Below, piece by piece: positions 1 through 7,254 of a DNA stretch of 8,237 nt; position 1 is the first letter of the stretch, and every line of letters begins with the position of its first letter. The stretch is from Chloroflexia bacterium (GTDB taxonomy: Bacteria; Chloroflexota; Chloroflexia; Thermomicrobiales; JALYUS01): NCBI GenBank assembly GCA_025928215.1, contig JAICJW010000200.1, forward strand, positions 1 through 8,237, written 5' to 3'. Both the position numbers and the translations under genes were made by a program. Below the pieces are notes generated by a model, which saw only the letters and a program-made list of their open reading frames with translations, was not told where the DNA came from and ran no database searches.

Positions 1-2
1 AG

Positions 3-131
3 TATCTCCTGACAGGGGATGCGGATCTGTTGGTCTTGAATGGCGATCCTGCGCTTGGCCGACTGCGGATCGTGACGGTGCGTGCCTACTTCAATACACG
101 ATTCGCAGAGGAGGAACAGCGCAACGCGTAG
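3..131 (+). CDS. PIN-domain protein, C-terminal fragment (VapC/COG1569-like toxin or nuclease)
   Basis: The open frame enters from the left edge and stops at TAG 129-131, giving 42 residues. It starts YLLTGDADLLVLNGDP, followed by the strand LRIVTVRAYF and a charged tail ending in EEEQRNA. The TGDxDLL element followed by a short loop and an I-V/T-x-x-x-F strand is typical of the end of PIN domains in the 'putative toxin-antitoxin component, PIN family' (COG1569). In that family the Asp residues of TGDxD contribute to the metal-binding acidic cluster of a Mg-dependent RNase. What is seen is only the final part of the domain, so the remaining acidic residues and any upstream antitoxin gene lie outside the window. 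The fragment ends 19 bases before the convergent adenine deaminase stop. It could also be a stand-alone PIN nuclease and not half of a toxin-antitoxin pair. Confidence 0.72.
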   Translation, partial: YLLTGDADLLVLNGDPALGRLRIVTVRAYFNTRFAEEEQRNA

Positions 132-150
132 CCTTCGTGAAGGGGGCGAT

Positions 151-1896
151 TCATGCCACGCCCATCGCGATGAATTCCTGCGTCAGCGTGTCCACAACGC
201 CGCGATCGGTGATACGGACGAAGGGCGCGACGGGCAGGGCAAGGCTGGAGATCACGAGCACGGGTGACGCCCCGCCGAGGCCGACCGCCCGCGCCTGTTC
301 ATTGAAGGCGCGCACCTCTGCCGCGATCTTCTCCACTGGCAAATCTGACATCAGCCCCGCGACGGGCAGGCGCACCGTAGCGACGGTCTCCCCACTGACC
401 ACGAGCGCGACACCGCCGCCAAGCCGGGTGACTTCCTGCACAGCGGCGGCCATCTCCGCTGGATGCCGCCCCGCGACGATCAGGTTATGGCTATCGTGCG
501 CGACCGTCGTCGCCAGCGCGCCCTCGCGAAGCGGGAGGCCCCGCAGGAGGGCGAGCGTCGGCGGATGCGGCTGGCCGTGGCGCGGCACGACGCTGAGGAG
601 CGTCACATCATCGGGGAGGGGAAAGACGCATTCGCCGTCCTCGAACCGCAGCGCAATCTCGCCCAACCGCGTTGTGCGGTTGGGATCAATATCAATGCAC
701 TTCAGCGCCACGTCGCCCTGCGCGCCGGGGATACGCAGCCGGAAGAGATCGGCGGAGACGGGGCCAATGCGGACGGTGTTGTCGAGCGGTGGCGGGGCGG
801 GATCAGCGAAGGTCGCGACCATTGCTCCATCCCGCGCGACGACCTGCCCACCGGCAAGGACGATCTTCGCGCGGAAATCCGCGAACGATTCCACGAGCAC
901 GATGTCCGCCCGTTTGCCCGGCGCGATCGCGCCGAGATCGTGAAGGCCGTAGCGCACCGCGCCGTTCAGCGTCGCGAAACGGACGACCATTGCCGGGTCC
1001 ACGCCCGCATCGAGCAAAACGCGCATACCGCGATCCATGTGCCCATTGAGCAGCAAATCGGCGGGATCAATATCGTCGGTGCAGAGGGCGACATTCCACG
1101 GCGCGGGGATCGCCTTCACGGCAGCGGCGAGGAAGGCGGCGGTATGGCGGAAGGTGTTTTCGCGCCCGTAGACCCACATACCCAGGCGCATCTTCTCGAT
1201 CATTTCCGCCGCCGCGCGCGACTCGTGCTCCGAATCCACCCCGGCGGCGAGATAGGCCGCCAGTTCGCGCCCGGTGAGGAGCGGCGCATGCCCCTCCAAA
1301 TTCTTTCCCGACGCTAAGCCCGCCTCGGCAATCGCCGCTGTCCGCGCCTCCTGCCGGACGATGCCGGGGTAATCCATCAGTTCCGCCACGCCGACGACGC
1401 GCGGCCATGCCAGCATATCCGCGACATCGTCCGCGTCGAACGCCGCCCCCGCCGTCTCGATGCGCGGCACCGCCGGGACGGACGACGGCACGGTGACAAA
1501 AACGCGCAGCGGCAACCCCTCGCTGGCGCGCAGCATGTACTCGACGCCCGCGCGCCCCGTGACATTGCCGATCTCGTGCGGATCAATGACGACGGTCGTT
1601 GTGCCGAAGGGGAGGACAGCGCGCGCGAAGTTCGGCGGCGTGACCATCGTGGACTCGATATGGACATGTGTATCCACGAAGCCGGGCACGGCGATCAGAC
1701 CGCGCGCGTCCAGTTCCTCGCGCGCCGTCAACCCGAATGCGCCGCCGAAATCCACGACGGCGATCCGATCCCCGAAAATACCGATGTCCGCCCGCGCGAT
1801 TTCGCCAGTGAAGACATTGACCATCTGCCCGCCACGAATGGCGAGATCGAGCAACCGATCCCCCCGCGCCGCCTCAACAAGAGTCTGACGTGTCAT
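151..1896 (-). CDS. ade: Adenine deaminase (amidohydrolase superfamily)
   Basis: This 581-residue protein should hydrolyse adenine to hypoxanthine and ammonia in the cytoplasm, as part of purine salvage. The order of motifs is that of bacterial adenine deaminase (Ade/YicP): an N-terminal beta domain; the metal-binding GFVDTHVHIES at residues 72-82 (HxH at 77 and 79); DPHEIGNVTG at 105-114; AELMDYPG at 171-178 with Glu172, a likely metal-bridging residue; EGHAPLLTG at 201-209; DSEHES at 221-226; and CTDDIDPADLLLNGHMDRG at 272-290 with the catalytic Asp region. A second Ade-specific C-terminal domain follows, with AHDSHNLIVAGR at 466-477 and LALPVAPFVRITDRG at 552-566. All expected metal ligands appear present and the length is normal for the family. 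The start is supported by AGGAG (1907-1903) six bases before the ATG. The stop lies 19 bases from the PIN gene stop, and the gene is divergent from the TPP enzyme gene, so it is probably monocistronic within the window. Confidence 0.95.
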   Translation of the reverse strand: MTRQTLVEAARGDRLLDLAIRGGQMVNVFTGEIARADIGIFGDRIAVVDFGGAFGLTAREELDARGLIAVPGFVDTHVHIESTMVTPPNFARAVLPFGTTTVVIDPHEIGNVTGRAGVEYMLRASEGLPLRVFVTVPSSVPAVPRIETAGAAFDADDVADMLAWPRVVGVAELMDYPGIVRQEARTAAIAEAGLASGKNLEGHAPLLTGRELAAYLAAGVDSEHESRAAAEMIEKMRLGMWVYGRENTFRHTAAFLAAAVKAIPAPWNVALCTDDIDPADLLLNGHMDRGMRVLLDAGVDPAMVVRFATLNGAVRYGLHDLGAIAPGKRADIVLVESFADFRAKIVLAGGQVVARDGAMVATFADPAPPPLDNTVRIGPVSADLFRLRIPGAQGDVALKCIDIDPNRTTRLGEIALRFEDGECVFPLPDDVTLLSVVPRHGQPHPPTLALLRGLPLREGALATTVAHDSHNLIVAGRHPAEMAAAVQEVTRLGGGVALVVSGETVATVRLPVAGLMSDLPVEKIAAEVRAFNEQARAVGLGGASPVLVISSLALPVAPFVRITDRGVVDTLTQEFIAMGVA

Positions 1897-1902
1897 CTAT
1901 CG

Positions 1903-1907
1903 CTCCT
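1903..1907 (-). promoter_or_regulatory. Ribosome binding site of ade
   Basis: Read on the minus strand, AGGAG lies six bases upstream of the ATG at 1896. This is a good Shine-Dalgarno match and fixes the adenine deaminase start. Confidence 0.7.
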
Positions 1908-1984
1908 GACCATCCGCGCGTGCGTGATGTACGATTGACCTCATGATCCTGCGCGCTTTGGGATTGTAGTGCAACCGATAGCGG

Positions 1985-3619
1985 ATGAGCGAGAGAACGA
2001 CGAACGGAATGGGGGATGCGATGAGGGAAATCACAGGCGGGGAGATCGTCGCACGGACGCTGCGTCACATGGGCGCGGAAGTCATTTTCTCGGTCTCCGG
2101 CAATCAAATCTTGCCCATTTATGACGCGATTATTGATACCGAACTCCGCCTGATCCATATGCGCCACGAGTCGGCCGCCGCCTATGCCGCCGCCGCTTTC
2201 GCCGAAATGCGCGACGCGCCCGGCGTGGCGCTCGTCTCCGCCGCCCCCGCCTTCCTTGCCGCCTTGCCGGGGGTAGCGACGTGCCGAGAGATGGAATTGC
2301 CGCTCCTCTTTCTCAATGGCGCGGGCCGTATGGCGGAGGTCGGCACGGGCGGCTTCCAGGATTTCGATTACGCGGGCGCGGCGCAAACCGCATGCAAGGC
2401 GACCTTTCAGGTGACCGCCGCCGCGCGGATTCGCCCGACCTTGATTCAGGCCTGGCATCTGGCGCAGGCAGACGTACCCGGCCCGGTACATGTCAGCCTG
2501 CCGGTGGATACCCTGCTCGCCGCGATGCCCGACGAAATCGGGGCGGGCATGGAAGAAGCGCCCGCGCCCCCCCGGCTCACTGCGGCGGACGAAGCGGCCC
2601 TCGCCGACATCGCGGCGCGGCTCAGCCAGGCGGTGCGGCCGGTGATCGCCGCGCGGCCATCCGCCGCGCGTGGCCCGACCGGCATATTGTTGCGGGCGCT
2701 TGCCTCCCGCCTCGGCATCACCCCGGTCGTCACCGAAGCGCCGCGCGGTCTCGGCGATCTCAAGTACCGTGAGGCCATTCGGCGGTACGCGGAGAGCGAC
2801 TGCGCGCTGGTGATTGGCCCGGCGGATTTCGCCGTCGGTTTCCTCGATCCATCGGTAATCGCGTCGAGCGGCGCGGTGCTGCTCATTGACGCGCCGGGTG
2901 ATCCCGTGCCCCGCCGCACTCCGCGCATTCATCTTCAGGTGCCACCGCTCCTCGCCCTGACCCATCTCGCGGCGACCGTGACACCGGCGGCGCGCGTAGC
3001 GGGGTCGGAACCGACGGTCGCGCCATCCGGTGATCGTGGGGAGGAAAGCACGACTGCGATGCTCGCAGGCATCCATCCGCTCCAGGTGGCAGTGGAGCTG
3101 CGTGCAGCGCTTGAATCGGACGACGTGATCGTGTTGGACGGCGGGGAGTTCGCACAGTGGATCCGGTTCGGTCTGCGCGACATCCCCAATCGCGTCCTGT
3201 GGAACAGCAAGCTCGGCGGCATCGGCGGAAGCATACCTCTCGCCCTCGGGATCGCAGCCGCGGGCCATCGCGGGCGGACGATTGTTGTCGTCGGCGATGG
3301 CGCGGCCGGGTATCACCTGAGCGAGTTCGAAACGGCCGTCCGCCACGAATTGCCCTTCGTCGCGATTGTCGGCAATGACGAACGCTGGGCCGCCGAATGG
3401 CATATGCAGGTGAGCCGCTACGGAGTGGAGCGCGCGCGGGCGACCGATCTCTCGCCCGCGCGATACGACGTGGTGGCGCGCGGTTTTGGCGCAACCGGCG
3501 ACGATATCCACGATCTCGCTTCCCTGCGCGCGGCGCTCGCGACGCGACTCGCTGAGAGAGGGCCGGCATGCCTCAATGTGCATCTCCTCCCCATCCCCAG
3601 CCCCGCAGTCCAGGCGTAA
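1985..3619 (+). CDS. Thiamine-pyrophosphate-dependent enzyme, acetolactate synthase/benzoylformate decarboxylase fold, substrate unknown
   Basis: This 544-residue protein has the three-domain layout of TPP enzymes such as acetolactate synthase, oxalyl-CoA decarboxylase and benzoylformate decarboxylase. The N-terminal pyrimidine-binding domain (about residues 14-180) begins ITGGEIVARTLRHMGAEVIF and carries MRHES with the presumed catalytic Glu62. The central domain (about 200-340) is less conserved. The C-terminal PP domain contains GGIGGSIPLALGIAAAG (411-427) and VVGDGAAGYHLSEFE (435-449), followed 24 residues after GDG by GND (463-465); together these form the GDG...N site that binds Mg and diphosphate. 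The segment after Glu62 reads LVSAAPAFLAALPGVA, where acetolactate synthases usually have a TSGPGATN-type sequence, so the reaction cannot be named. Three in-frame ATGs compete: 1985, 2009 and 2021. The last gives MREITGGE, matching the usual family N terminus, and follows GGGGGA at 2011-2016, so the true protein may be 532 residues. The gene is divergent from ade and converges on the AIR-synthase-like gene. Confidence 0.88.
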   Translation: MSERTTNGMGDAMREITGGEIVARTLRHMGAEVIFSVSGNQILPIYDAIIDTELRLIHMRHESAAAYAAAAFAEMRDAPGVALVSAAPAFLAALPGVATCREMELPLLFLNGAGRMAEVGTGGFQDFDYAGAAQTACKATFQVTAAARIRPTLIQAWHLAQADVPGPVHVSLPVDTLLAAMPDEIGAGMEEAPAPPRLTAADEAALADIAARLSQAVRPVIAARPSAARGPTGILLRALASRLGITPVVTEAPRGLGDLKYREAIRRYAESDCALVIGPADFAVGFLDPSVIASSGAVLLIDAPGDPVPRRTPRIHLQVPPLLALTHLAATVTPAARVAGSEPTVAPSGDRGEESTTAMLAGIHPLQVAVELRAALESDDVIVLDGGEFAQWIRFGLRDIPNRVLWNSKLGGIGGSIPLALGIAAAGHRGRTIVVVGDGAAGYHLSEFETAVRHELPFVAIVGNDERWAAEWHMQVSRYGVERARATDLSPARYDVVARGFGATGDDIHDLASLRAALATRLAERGPACLNVHLLPIPSPAVQA

Positions 3620-3653
3620 TGCACGTGCCGCGCCGCACGGACACGCTGGCGGG

Positions 3654-4673
3654 CTACGTCTCCGCAAAGAGTTTCGCGATCTCGTCCCGCGCGAAGATCG
3701 GCAGCGGCCACTGCCGCGTCCCCGCAACGAGCGTCACGCCCTGCTCAGCCGGGACCACCTCGCCGATGACATGACCGGCGATGGACGCGCGGGCGAGCGC
3801 ATCGAGGACGAGGCCTGCCTCGGTGGGAGGCAGCGTGAGCAGCAGGGCGCCGGAGGCAATCGTGCCAAGCGGGTCGAGGCCAACCGCCGCGCAGAGCGCG
3901 CGCCCTTCCGGCAGCACCGCGATGCGGTCGTGCTCGATGCGCAGGCCAACGCCGGCGGCTGCGGCGAGTTCGTGCAACGCGGTGGCGATCCCGCCCTCGG
4001 TTGGGTCGTGCATTGCATGCACATGCGCCACGTCGCAGACGATCTCCGCTTCCGGGAGCACGCTAATGCCGGGCGCGCGCAAGAAGGCCCTTGCCGTGCG
4101 GATGACGGAGGCAGGCACGCCCCGTGCCAGCAATTCATGCTCCTTCTCGCGCGCGATGATCGCCGCCCCCTCCAGCGGTACGCCCTTGGTCAGCATCACC
4201 ACGTCGCCCACCCGCGCGCCCGCCGTCGTCACCAACCGGTCTTTGGCGACTTCGCCCAGCATCGTCCCGGCGATGAGCGGGCGGTCAATGCCGTGCGTCA
4301 CCTCGGTATGGCCGCCGACCAACGCCACCGCGTGCGCCGCGCACGCCTCCGCGAGCTGCGCGAACAACCGCCGGACGGTTCCCTCGTCGGTCATGCCCTC
4401 CGGCAGCAGCAATGTGGCGAGGAACCAGCGCGGCGTGGCGCCGCGGACGGCAATGTCGTTGGCGTTGACGGCTACCGCATACCAGCCCAGTTCGTCGGTG
4501 GCGAACGTAACGGGGTCGGCGGCGGCCACGAGGTAGTGGTCGCCGAGGTCAATAATCGCGGCGTCCTCGCCCACGCGCGCGCCGACGATCACGCGCGGAT
4601 CGTCACTCACATGCGCGGCAAGGACGGCGCGCAGGAGATCCGGGGGCAGCTTGCCCGTTGGCAGAAATGGCAT
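3654..4673 (-). CDS. AIR synthase-related / HypE-like ATP-binding protein
   Basis: This 339-residue protein belongs to the PurM/HypE/ThiL/SelD superfamily (AIR synthase N- and C-terminal domains), whose members use ATP to activate oxygen or carboxyl groups. Visible hallmarks are VGEDAAIIDLG at residues 34-44 (the acidic metal-ATP motif near the N terminus), ATDELGWYAVAVNANDIAVR at 58-77, GGHTEVTHG at 120-128, and MHDPTEGGIATALHELA at 221-237 beginning the C-terminal domain, very like HDPTRGG in HypE. Length and motif order fit the HypE branch (COG0309), but the protein ends EIAKLFAET and lacks the C-terminal Cys that true HypE needs to carry the carbamoyl/cyano group for [NiFe]-hydrogenase. 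No other hyp gene is in the window. A role outside hydrogenase maturation is therefore more likely, and many genomes annotate such proteins only as 'AIR synthase family'. The start ATG follows GGGGA weakly. It lies 40 bases downstream of trmO, so co-transcription is likely. Confidence 0.88.
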   Translation of the reverse strand: MPFLPTGKLPPDLLRAVLAAHVSDDPRVIVGARVGEDAAIIDLGDHYLVAAADPVTFATDELGWYAVAVNANDIAVRGATPRWFLATLLLPEGMTDEGTVRRLFAQLAEACAAHAVALVGGHTEVTHGIDRPLIAGTMLGEVAKDRLVTTAGARVGDVVMLTKGVPLEGAAIIAREKEHELLARGVPASVIRTARAFLRAPGISVLPEAEIVCDVAHVHAMHDPTEGGIATALHELAAAAGVGLRIEHDRIAVLPEGRALCAAVGLDPLGTIASGALLLTLPPTEAGLVLDALARASIAGHVIGEVVPAEQGVTLVAGTRQWPLPIFARDEIAKLFAET

Positions 4674-4713
4674 TCGTATCCCCGCGTATTTGGCAAACGT
4701 TCAAAACAGGGCG

Positions 4714-5238
4714 CTAGCGCAAGGCAGGTGGCCCGCCGCGCGCCGCGTCATGCCCTTCCCAGAGGGTTTGCAGCCACGATGGCGCGGTCGCGTCGAGCCG
4801 TTGCTCGTCGCGCAGGTAATAGCCCTTGATATCCAGCACGGGCGTGCCGGGCCACGCGTCCGTGCCGATGATGTGGAGGTTACGCCCGTCTCGACGCACC
4901 AGCTTCGGATAACTCAGGCCGATGGGATTTGGCCGGCGCGGGCTGCGCGTCGCGAAGAGGCCGACGGGTGGCATATCCTCCCGGTTCTCCATCCGCCAGA
5001 TGAGCCGGTCGTCCGGTGTGAGCGGGTCGGTGCGGTGCATGAAGAGGACGACGACGAGATGACTGAACTCCTCGATGCGTGTCAGCGCCGCTTCCCATTC
5101 CGGGAAGATTTCGACGACCGATGCGGCAAAGGGATCGAAGTAGGTCCCCGGCGCGCTCCGGGCGTCGTCAGGCATGCCCGGTCGGTGGACGACACCGATC
5201 GGCGTAACGGTGAACTCAGGTCGTCCGGTCGCCATCAT
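4714..5238 (-). CDS. trmO: TrmO/TsaA-family tRNA (N6-threonylcarbamoyladenosine-37) methyltransferase
   Basis: This 174-residue protein matches the TsaA/UPF0066 (YaeB/VirR) family. TrmO of this family uses S-adenosylmethionine to methylate the N6 of t6A37 in certain tRNAs, improving decoding. Family features in order are TPIGVVHRP at residues 12-20; DPFAASVVEIFPEWEAAL at 35-52; IEEFSHLVVVLFMHR at 55-69; the signature VGLFATRSPRRPNPIGLS at 92-109; and GTPVLDIKGYYL at 131-142 (family pattern DGTPVLDIKPY). The residue between the Ile-Lys and Tyr is Gly where Pro is usual. It is the short form: the extra C-terminal domain of the 235-residue E. coli protein is absent, as in many bacteria and archaea. 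The start at 5238 is chosen because GGAGG lies seven bases upstream; a second ATG follows immediately. The gene is preceded by the solute-binding lipoprotein gene and followed at 40 bases by the AIR-synthase-like gene. Methylation activity is inferred from the family. Confidence 0.9.
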   Translation of the reverse strand: MMATGRPEFTVTPIGVVHRPGMPDDARSAPGTYFDPFAASVVEIFPEWEAALTRIEEFSHLVVVLFMHRTDPLTPDDRLIWRMENREDMPPVGLFATRSPRRPNPIGLSYPKLVRRDGRNLHIIGTDAWPGTPVLDIKGYYLRDEQRLDATAPSWLQTLWEGHDAARGGPPALR

Positions 5239-5245
5239 CGCGGGG

Positions 5246-5250
5246 CCTCC
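5246..5250 (-). promoter_or_regulatory. Ribosome binding site of trmO
   Basis: Minus-strand GGAGG sits seven bases before the ATG at 5238. It decides this start over the adjacent ATG at 5235, and shows that trmO can be translated independently of the upstream lipoprotein gene. Confidence 0.7.
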
Positions 5251-5279
5251 ATGTCGAGGATGGCCAGATCGTCGGCGAA

Positions 5280-5300
5280 GGCGCTACGTTCCGTAACGCC
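5280..5300 (-). terminator. Intercistronic hairpin after the lipoprotein gene (partial terminator or mRNA-stabilising structure)
   Basis: Read on the minus strand, the arm GGCGTTAC, a five-base loop GGAAC and the arm GTAGCGCC form an eight-pair stem with a single G-U pair. It begins 31 bases after the lipoprotein stop codon and ends 41 bases before the trmO start. Only a short TTCG follows the stem, not a run of T, so it is a weak intrinsic terminator at best. Hairpins in this place are known to protect the upstream message of binding-protein genes and lower expression of downstream genes in ABC transporter operons; that role here is inference. Confidence 0.45.
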
Positions 5301-5331
5301 GCTACGCCGTTCCGCACGCATCGCTCATTGC

Positions 5332-7254
5332 TTACTTCTTGATCTGCCAGTAGGCGATATTCCAGGTCGTCGCGTCCCACGGCGAGGGGTTCGTATTGCT
5401 GAGGTCGGCGCGGCGGCCGCTGACGGCGGCGCGGTCCACGATCGGGATGTTCACATCGTGGCTGACGATGTAGTCGTTGCACTGGATGAGGAGCGCGTTC
5501 CGCTTGTCCTGATTGAGTTCGCCTTTCAGTTGCGCCACGAGCGCATCGAACTGCGGATCGCTGAAGCGCTCGACATTCGCGCCGCCCCAGCCATTCGCTT
5601 TCTGGGCGATCTGCGCCGTCGTCCAGCTGTCGAAATAGGCCTGTGAGTCCGGGTAGCCGGGCGAACCACTGAAGATTTGCAGGTCCCGCTCGAAGCGCGT
5701 GAAGGCGTCGGGGTTATCCGACTTGCCGAAGAAGACGCCGGCATCCACGTTCTTGATCTCCATCTCGATGCCGGCCTGCGTGAAGGCTTGCTTCATCACC
5801 TGCTCTTCTTTTTCCCGCACGCTGTTGACGGTCGTGGTAATCACGATGTGCATGCGCACGCCGTTCTTGGCGCGGATGCCGTCCGATCCCTTTTTCCAGC
5901 CCGCGTCATCGAGCAGTTGGTTCGCCTTCGCGACATCGAAGCCACAGGTCGTGTTCTTCGAGACGGTCTGCGGTGGCACGCTCGGCAACACATTGCAGGT
6001 CGGCACCGCCGCCTCGCCGTAGAGATTCTTCGCGATGCTGTCCCGGTCAATCAGCCACGAATACGCCTCGCGCACCTTCGGGTCCGATTGGAAGGGATGC
6101 GGCGCCGCGAGGGAGGATTTTTCGCCATTGACATCCTTATTCGGATCAGTGAAGTTGACCGACATGCGCTCGACGCCGTTCCCCGTCGTGATATTCAGTT
6201 GCTTTCCGGCGCTCGTCACCTGCTTGAGGATGTCCGGCGTCACTTGCAGGTTCCACGCGTAGTCCGCGTCGCCCGAGATAACCGCTTTCGCCGCCGTGCC
6301 CGCGTCGCCGCCACCCTTGTAATCAATCGCGTCATAGTACGGCGCGTTCGCATCGCGGTAGTTCTCGTTCATCACGAACTGCACACTGTCGCCCGGCGTA
6401 AAGGACTTCACCTTGTACGGCCCTGTGCCGATGGGGTTCGTGTTCGCCGGGCACTCCTTCGGCGAAGTGCATTGCGCGAGTTGAGCCTTTTGCAGCACGA
6501 CGCCGGTGTAGTTGGTGAAGGGGAGCCACCAGAGCGCGGTCGGTTGCTTGAAGGTGATCTTCACGGTCGTCGCATCCGGTGTATCGAGTTTGGCGATATT
6601 GGAGTATGAGGTGATGTCCGCCGAGGCGCTGACAGGGTTACTGACGTAATCGAAGGTCGCCTTGACATCGGCCGAGGTGAACGGCGTGCCGTCGGACCAC
6701 TTGACGCCATCCTTCAGTTTCCACGTCACGCTCGTGCCGTCCGCCGCCAGTTCGCCGTTCTGCGTGGAGGGAATTTCCTTGACGAGCACCGGCACATCCG
6801 GCGTCAGCGCATTCGCGGAGGTGACGGCCAGCGGCTCCGTGACGATGCGCGCCGCCTGCTGATCCTTGCCATTACCCGACGATGCCTGATGGACATTGAG
6901 GACGGTCGGCGCCTGCCAGAAGAGCAGATGGAGCGTCCCACCGCCGCCCCGCTTGGCGGGTGCCGCGCCGCGCGGATCGGCCCCGGCGCTCGCGGTCGTC
7001 GTGGATGCCGTTGCCGCGCCCGCAACGCTCGAAGCGGCGGGGGCGACTGAACCGGCCGCAGTCGTCGTGCGCGGGGCCGTCGTCGGCGCGGTCGTGCTCG
7101 GCGCACTCGCACTGGCAGCGGTTGTCGCGGCGGTCGTCGGCTTCGCAGCGGTCGGCGTATTCGCCGTGCTCGATCCGCCGCATGCCGCCAGAAGCACTGG
7201 CAGGGCAAAGAGGATCGTGATTCCCGTACGGGATACACACAGGCGTGGTGACAT
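5332..7254 (-). CDS. ABC transporter solute-binding lipoprotein, family 5 (peptide/nickel/oligosaccharide type)
   Basis: This 640-residue exported lipoprotein should capture a peptide, oligosaccharide or similar solute outside the membrane and deliver it to an ABC permease. From the ATG at 7254 the N terminus is a lipoprotein signal: Arg-containing n-region, hydrophobic ITILFALPVLLAA, and lipobox LAAC with Cys25. Residues 26 to about 100 form an Ala/Thr/Ser/Pro-rich linker of very low complexity, then RGGGGTLHLLFWQAP starts the folded domain. Family 5 (DppA/OppA, SBP_bac_5) landmarks are VTWKLKDGVKWSDGTPF at 176-192, SADVKATFDY at 194-203, and PIGTGPYKVKSF at 274-285. The C-terminal part has PHPFQSDPKVREAYSWLIDR with the usual R-x-A-(I/W)-x-x-A/L-I-D-R pattern. 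The frame remains open upstream to 7416, but those codons precede the signal peptide and cover the promoter region, so 7254 is preferred; a GGGGGAG lies 14 bases upstream, rather distant. No permease or ATPase genes adjoin it in the window, so the ligand is unknown. Confidence 0.92.
   Translation of the reverse strand: MSPRLCVSRTGITILFALPVLLAACGGSSTANTPTAAKPTTAATTAASASAPSTTAPTTAPRTTTAAGSVAPAASSVAGAATASTTTASAGADPRGAAPAKRGGGGTLHLLFWQAPTVLNVHQASSGNGKDQQAARIVTEPLAVTSANALTPDVPVLVKEIPSTQNGELAADGTSVTWKLKDGVKWSDGTPFTSADVKATFDYVSNPVSASADITSYSNIAKLDTPDATTVKITFKQPTALWWLPFTNYTGVVLQKAQLAQCTSPKECPANTNPIGTGPYKVKSFTPGDSVQFVMNENYRDANAPYYDAIDYKGGGDAGTAAKAVISGDADYAWNLQVTPDILKQVTSAGKQLNITTGNGVERMSVNFTDPNKDVNGEKSSLAAPHPFQSDPKVREAYSWLIDRDSIAKNLYGEAAVPTCNVLPSVPPQTVSKNTTCGFDVAKANQLLDDAGWKKGSDGIRAKNGVRMHIVITTTVNSVREKEEQVMKQAFTQAGIEMEIKNVDAGVFFGKSDNPDAFTRFERDLQIFSGSPGYPDSQAYFDSWTTAQIAQKANGWGGANVERFSDPQFDALVAQLKGELNQDKRNALLIQCNDYIVSHDVNIPIVDRAAVSGRRADLSNTNPSPWDATTWNIAYWQIKK

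Noticed and set aside
132..143. CCTT-CGTG-AAGG hairpin between the convergent PIN and ade genes
   Set aside because: Only a four-pair stem without a T-run; not enough to call a terminator.
137..1317. Long plus-strand open frames of 268 and 284 codons opposite the adenine deaminase gene
   Set aside because: They are antisense shadows caused by high GC content; their products are rich in Arg, Ala and Ser with no recognisable motif, while the minus-strand frame encodes an intact adenine deaminase.
1935..1968. TTGACC at 1935-1940 as the -35 element of a promoter for the TPP enzyme gene
   Set aside because: It matches TTGACA at five of six positions, but no acceptable -10 element occurs 16-19 bases downstream. 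The minus-strand TACAAT at 1968-1963 likewise has no -35 partner.
3624..3639. Five-pair hairpin (CGTGC, six-base loop, GCACG) between the convergent TPP and AIR-synthase-like genes
   Set aside because: Short stem and no T-run on either side; may act weakly as a terminator but is close to what chance gives in such GC-rich DNA.
1874..3727. 617-codon minus-strand open frame opposite the TPP enzyme gene
   Set aside because: Its translation is Arg/Gly-rich without domains, and the opposite strand carries the complete TPP-binding motifs.
3486..4829. 447-codon plus-strand open frame across the AIR-synthase-like gene
   Set aside because: It is a shadow spanning two real minus-strand genes and their spacer; composition is Arg/Ala/His-rich with no family resemblance.
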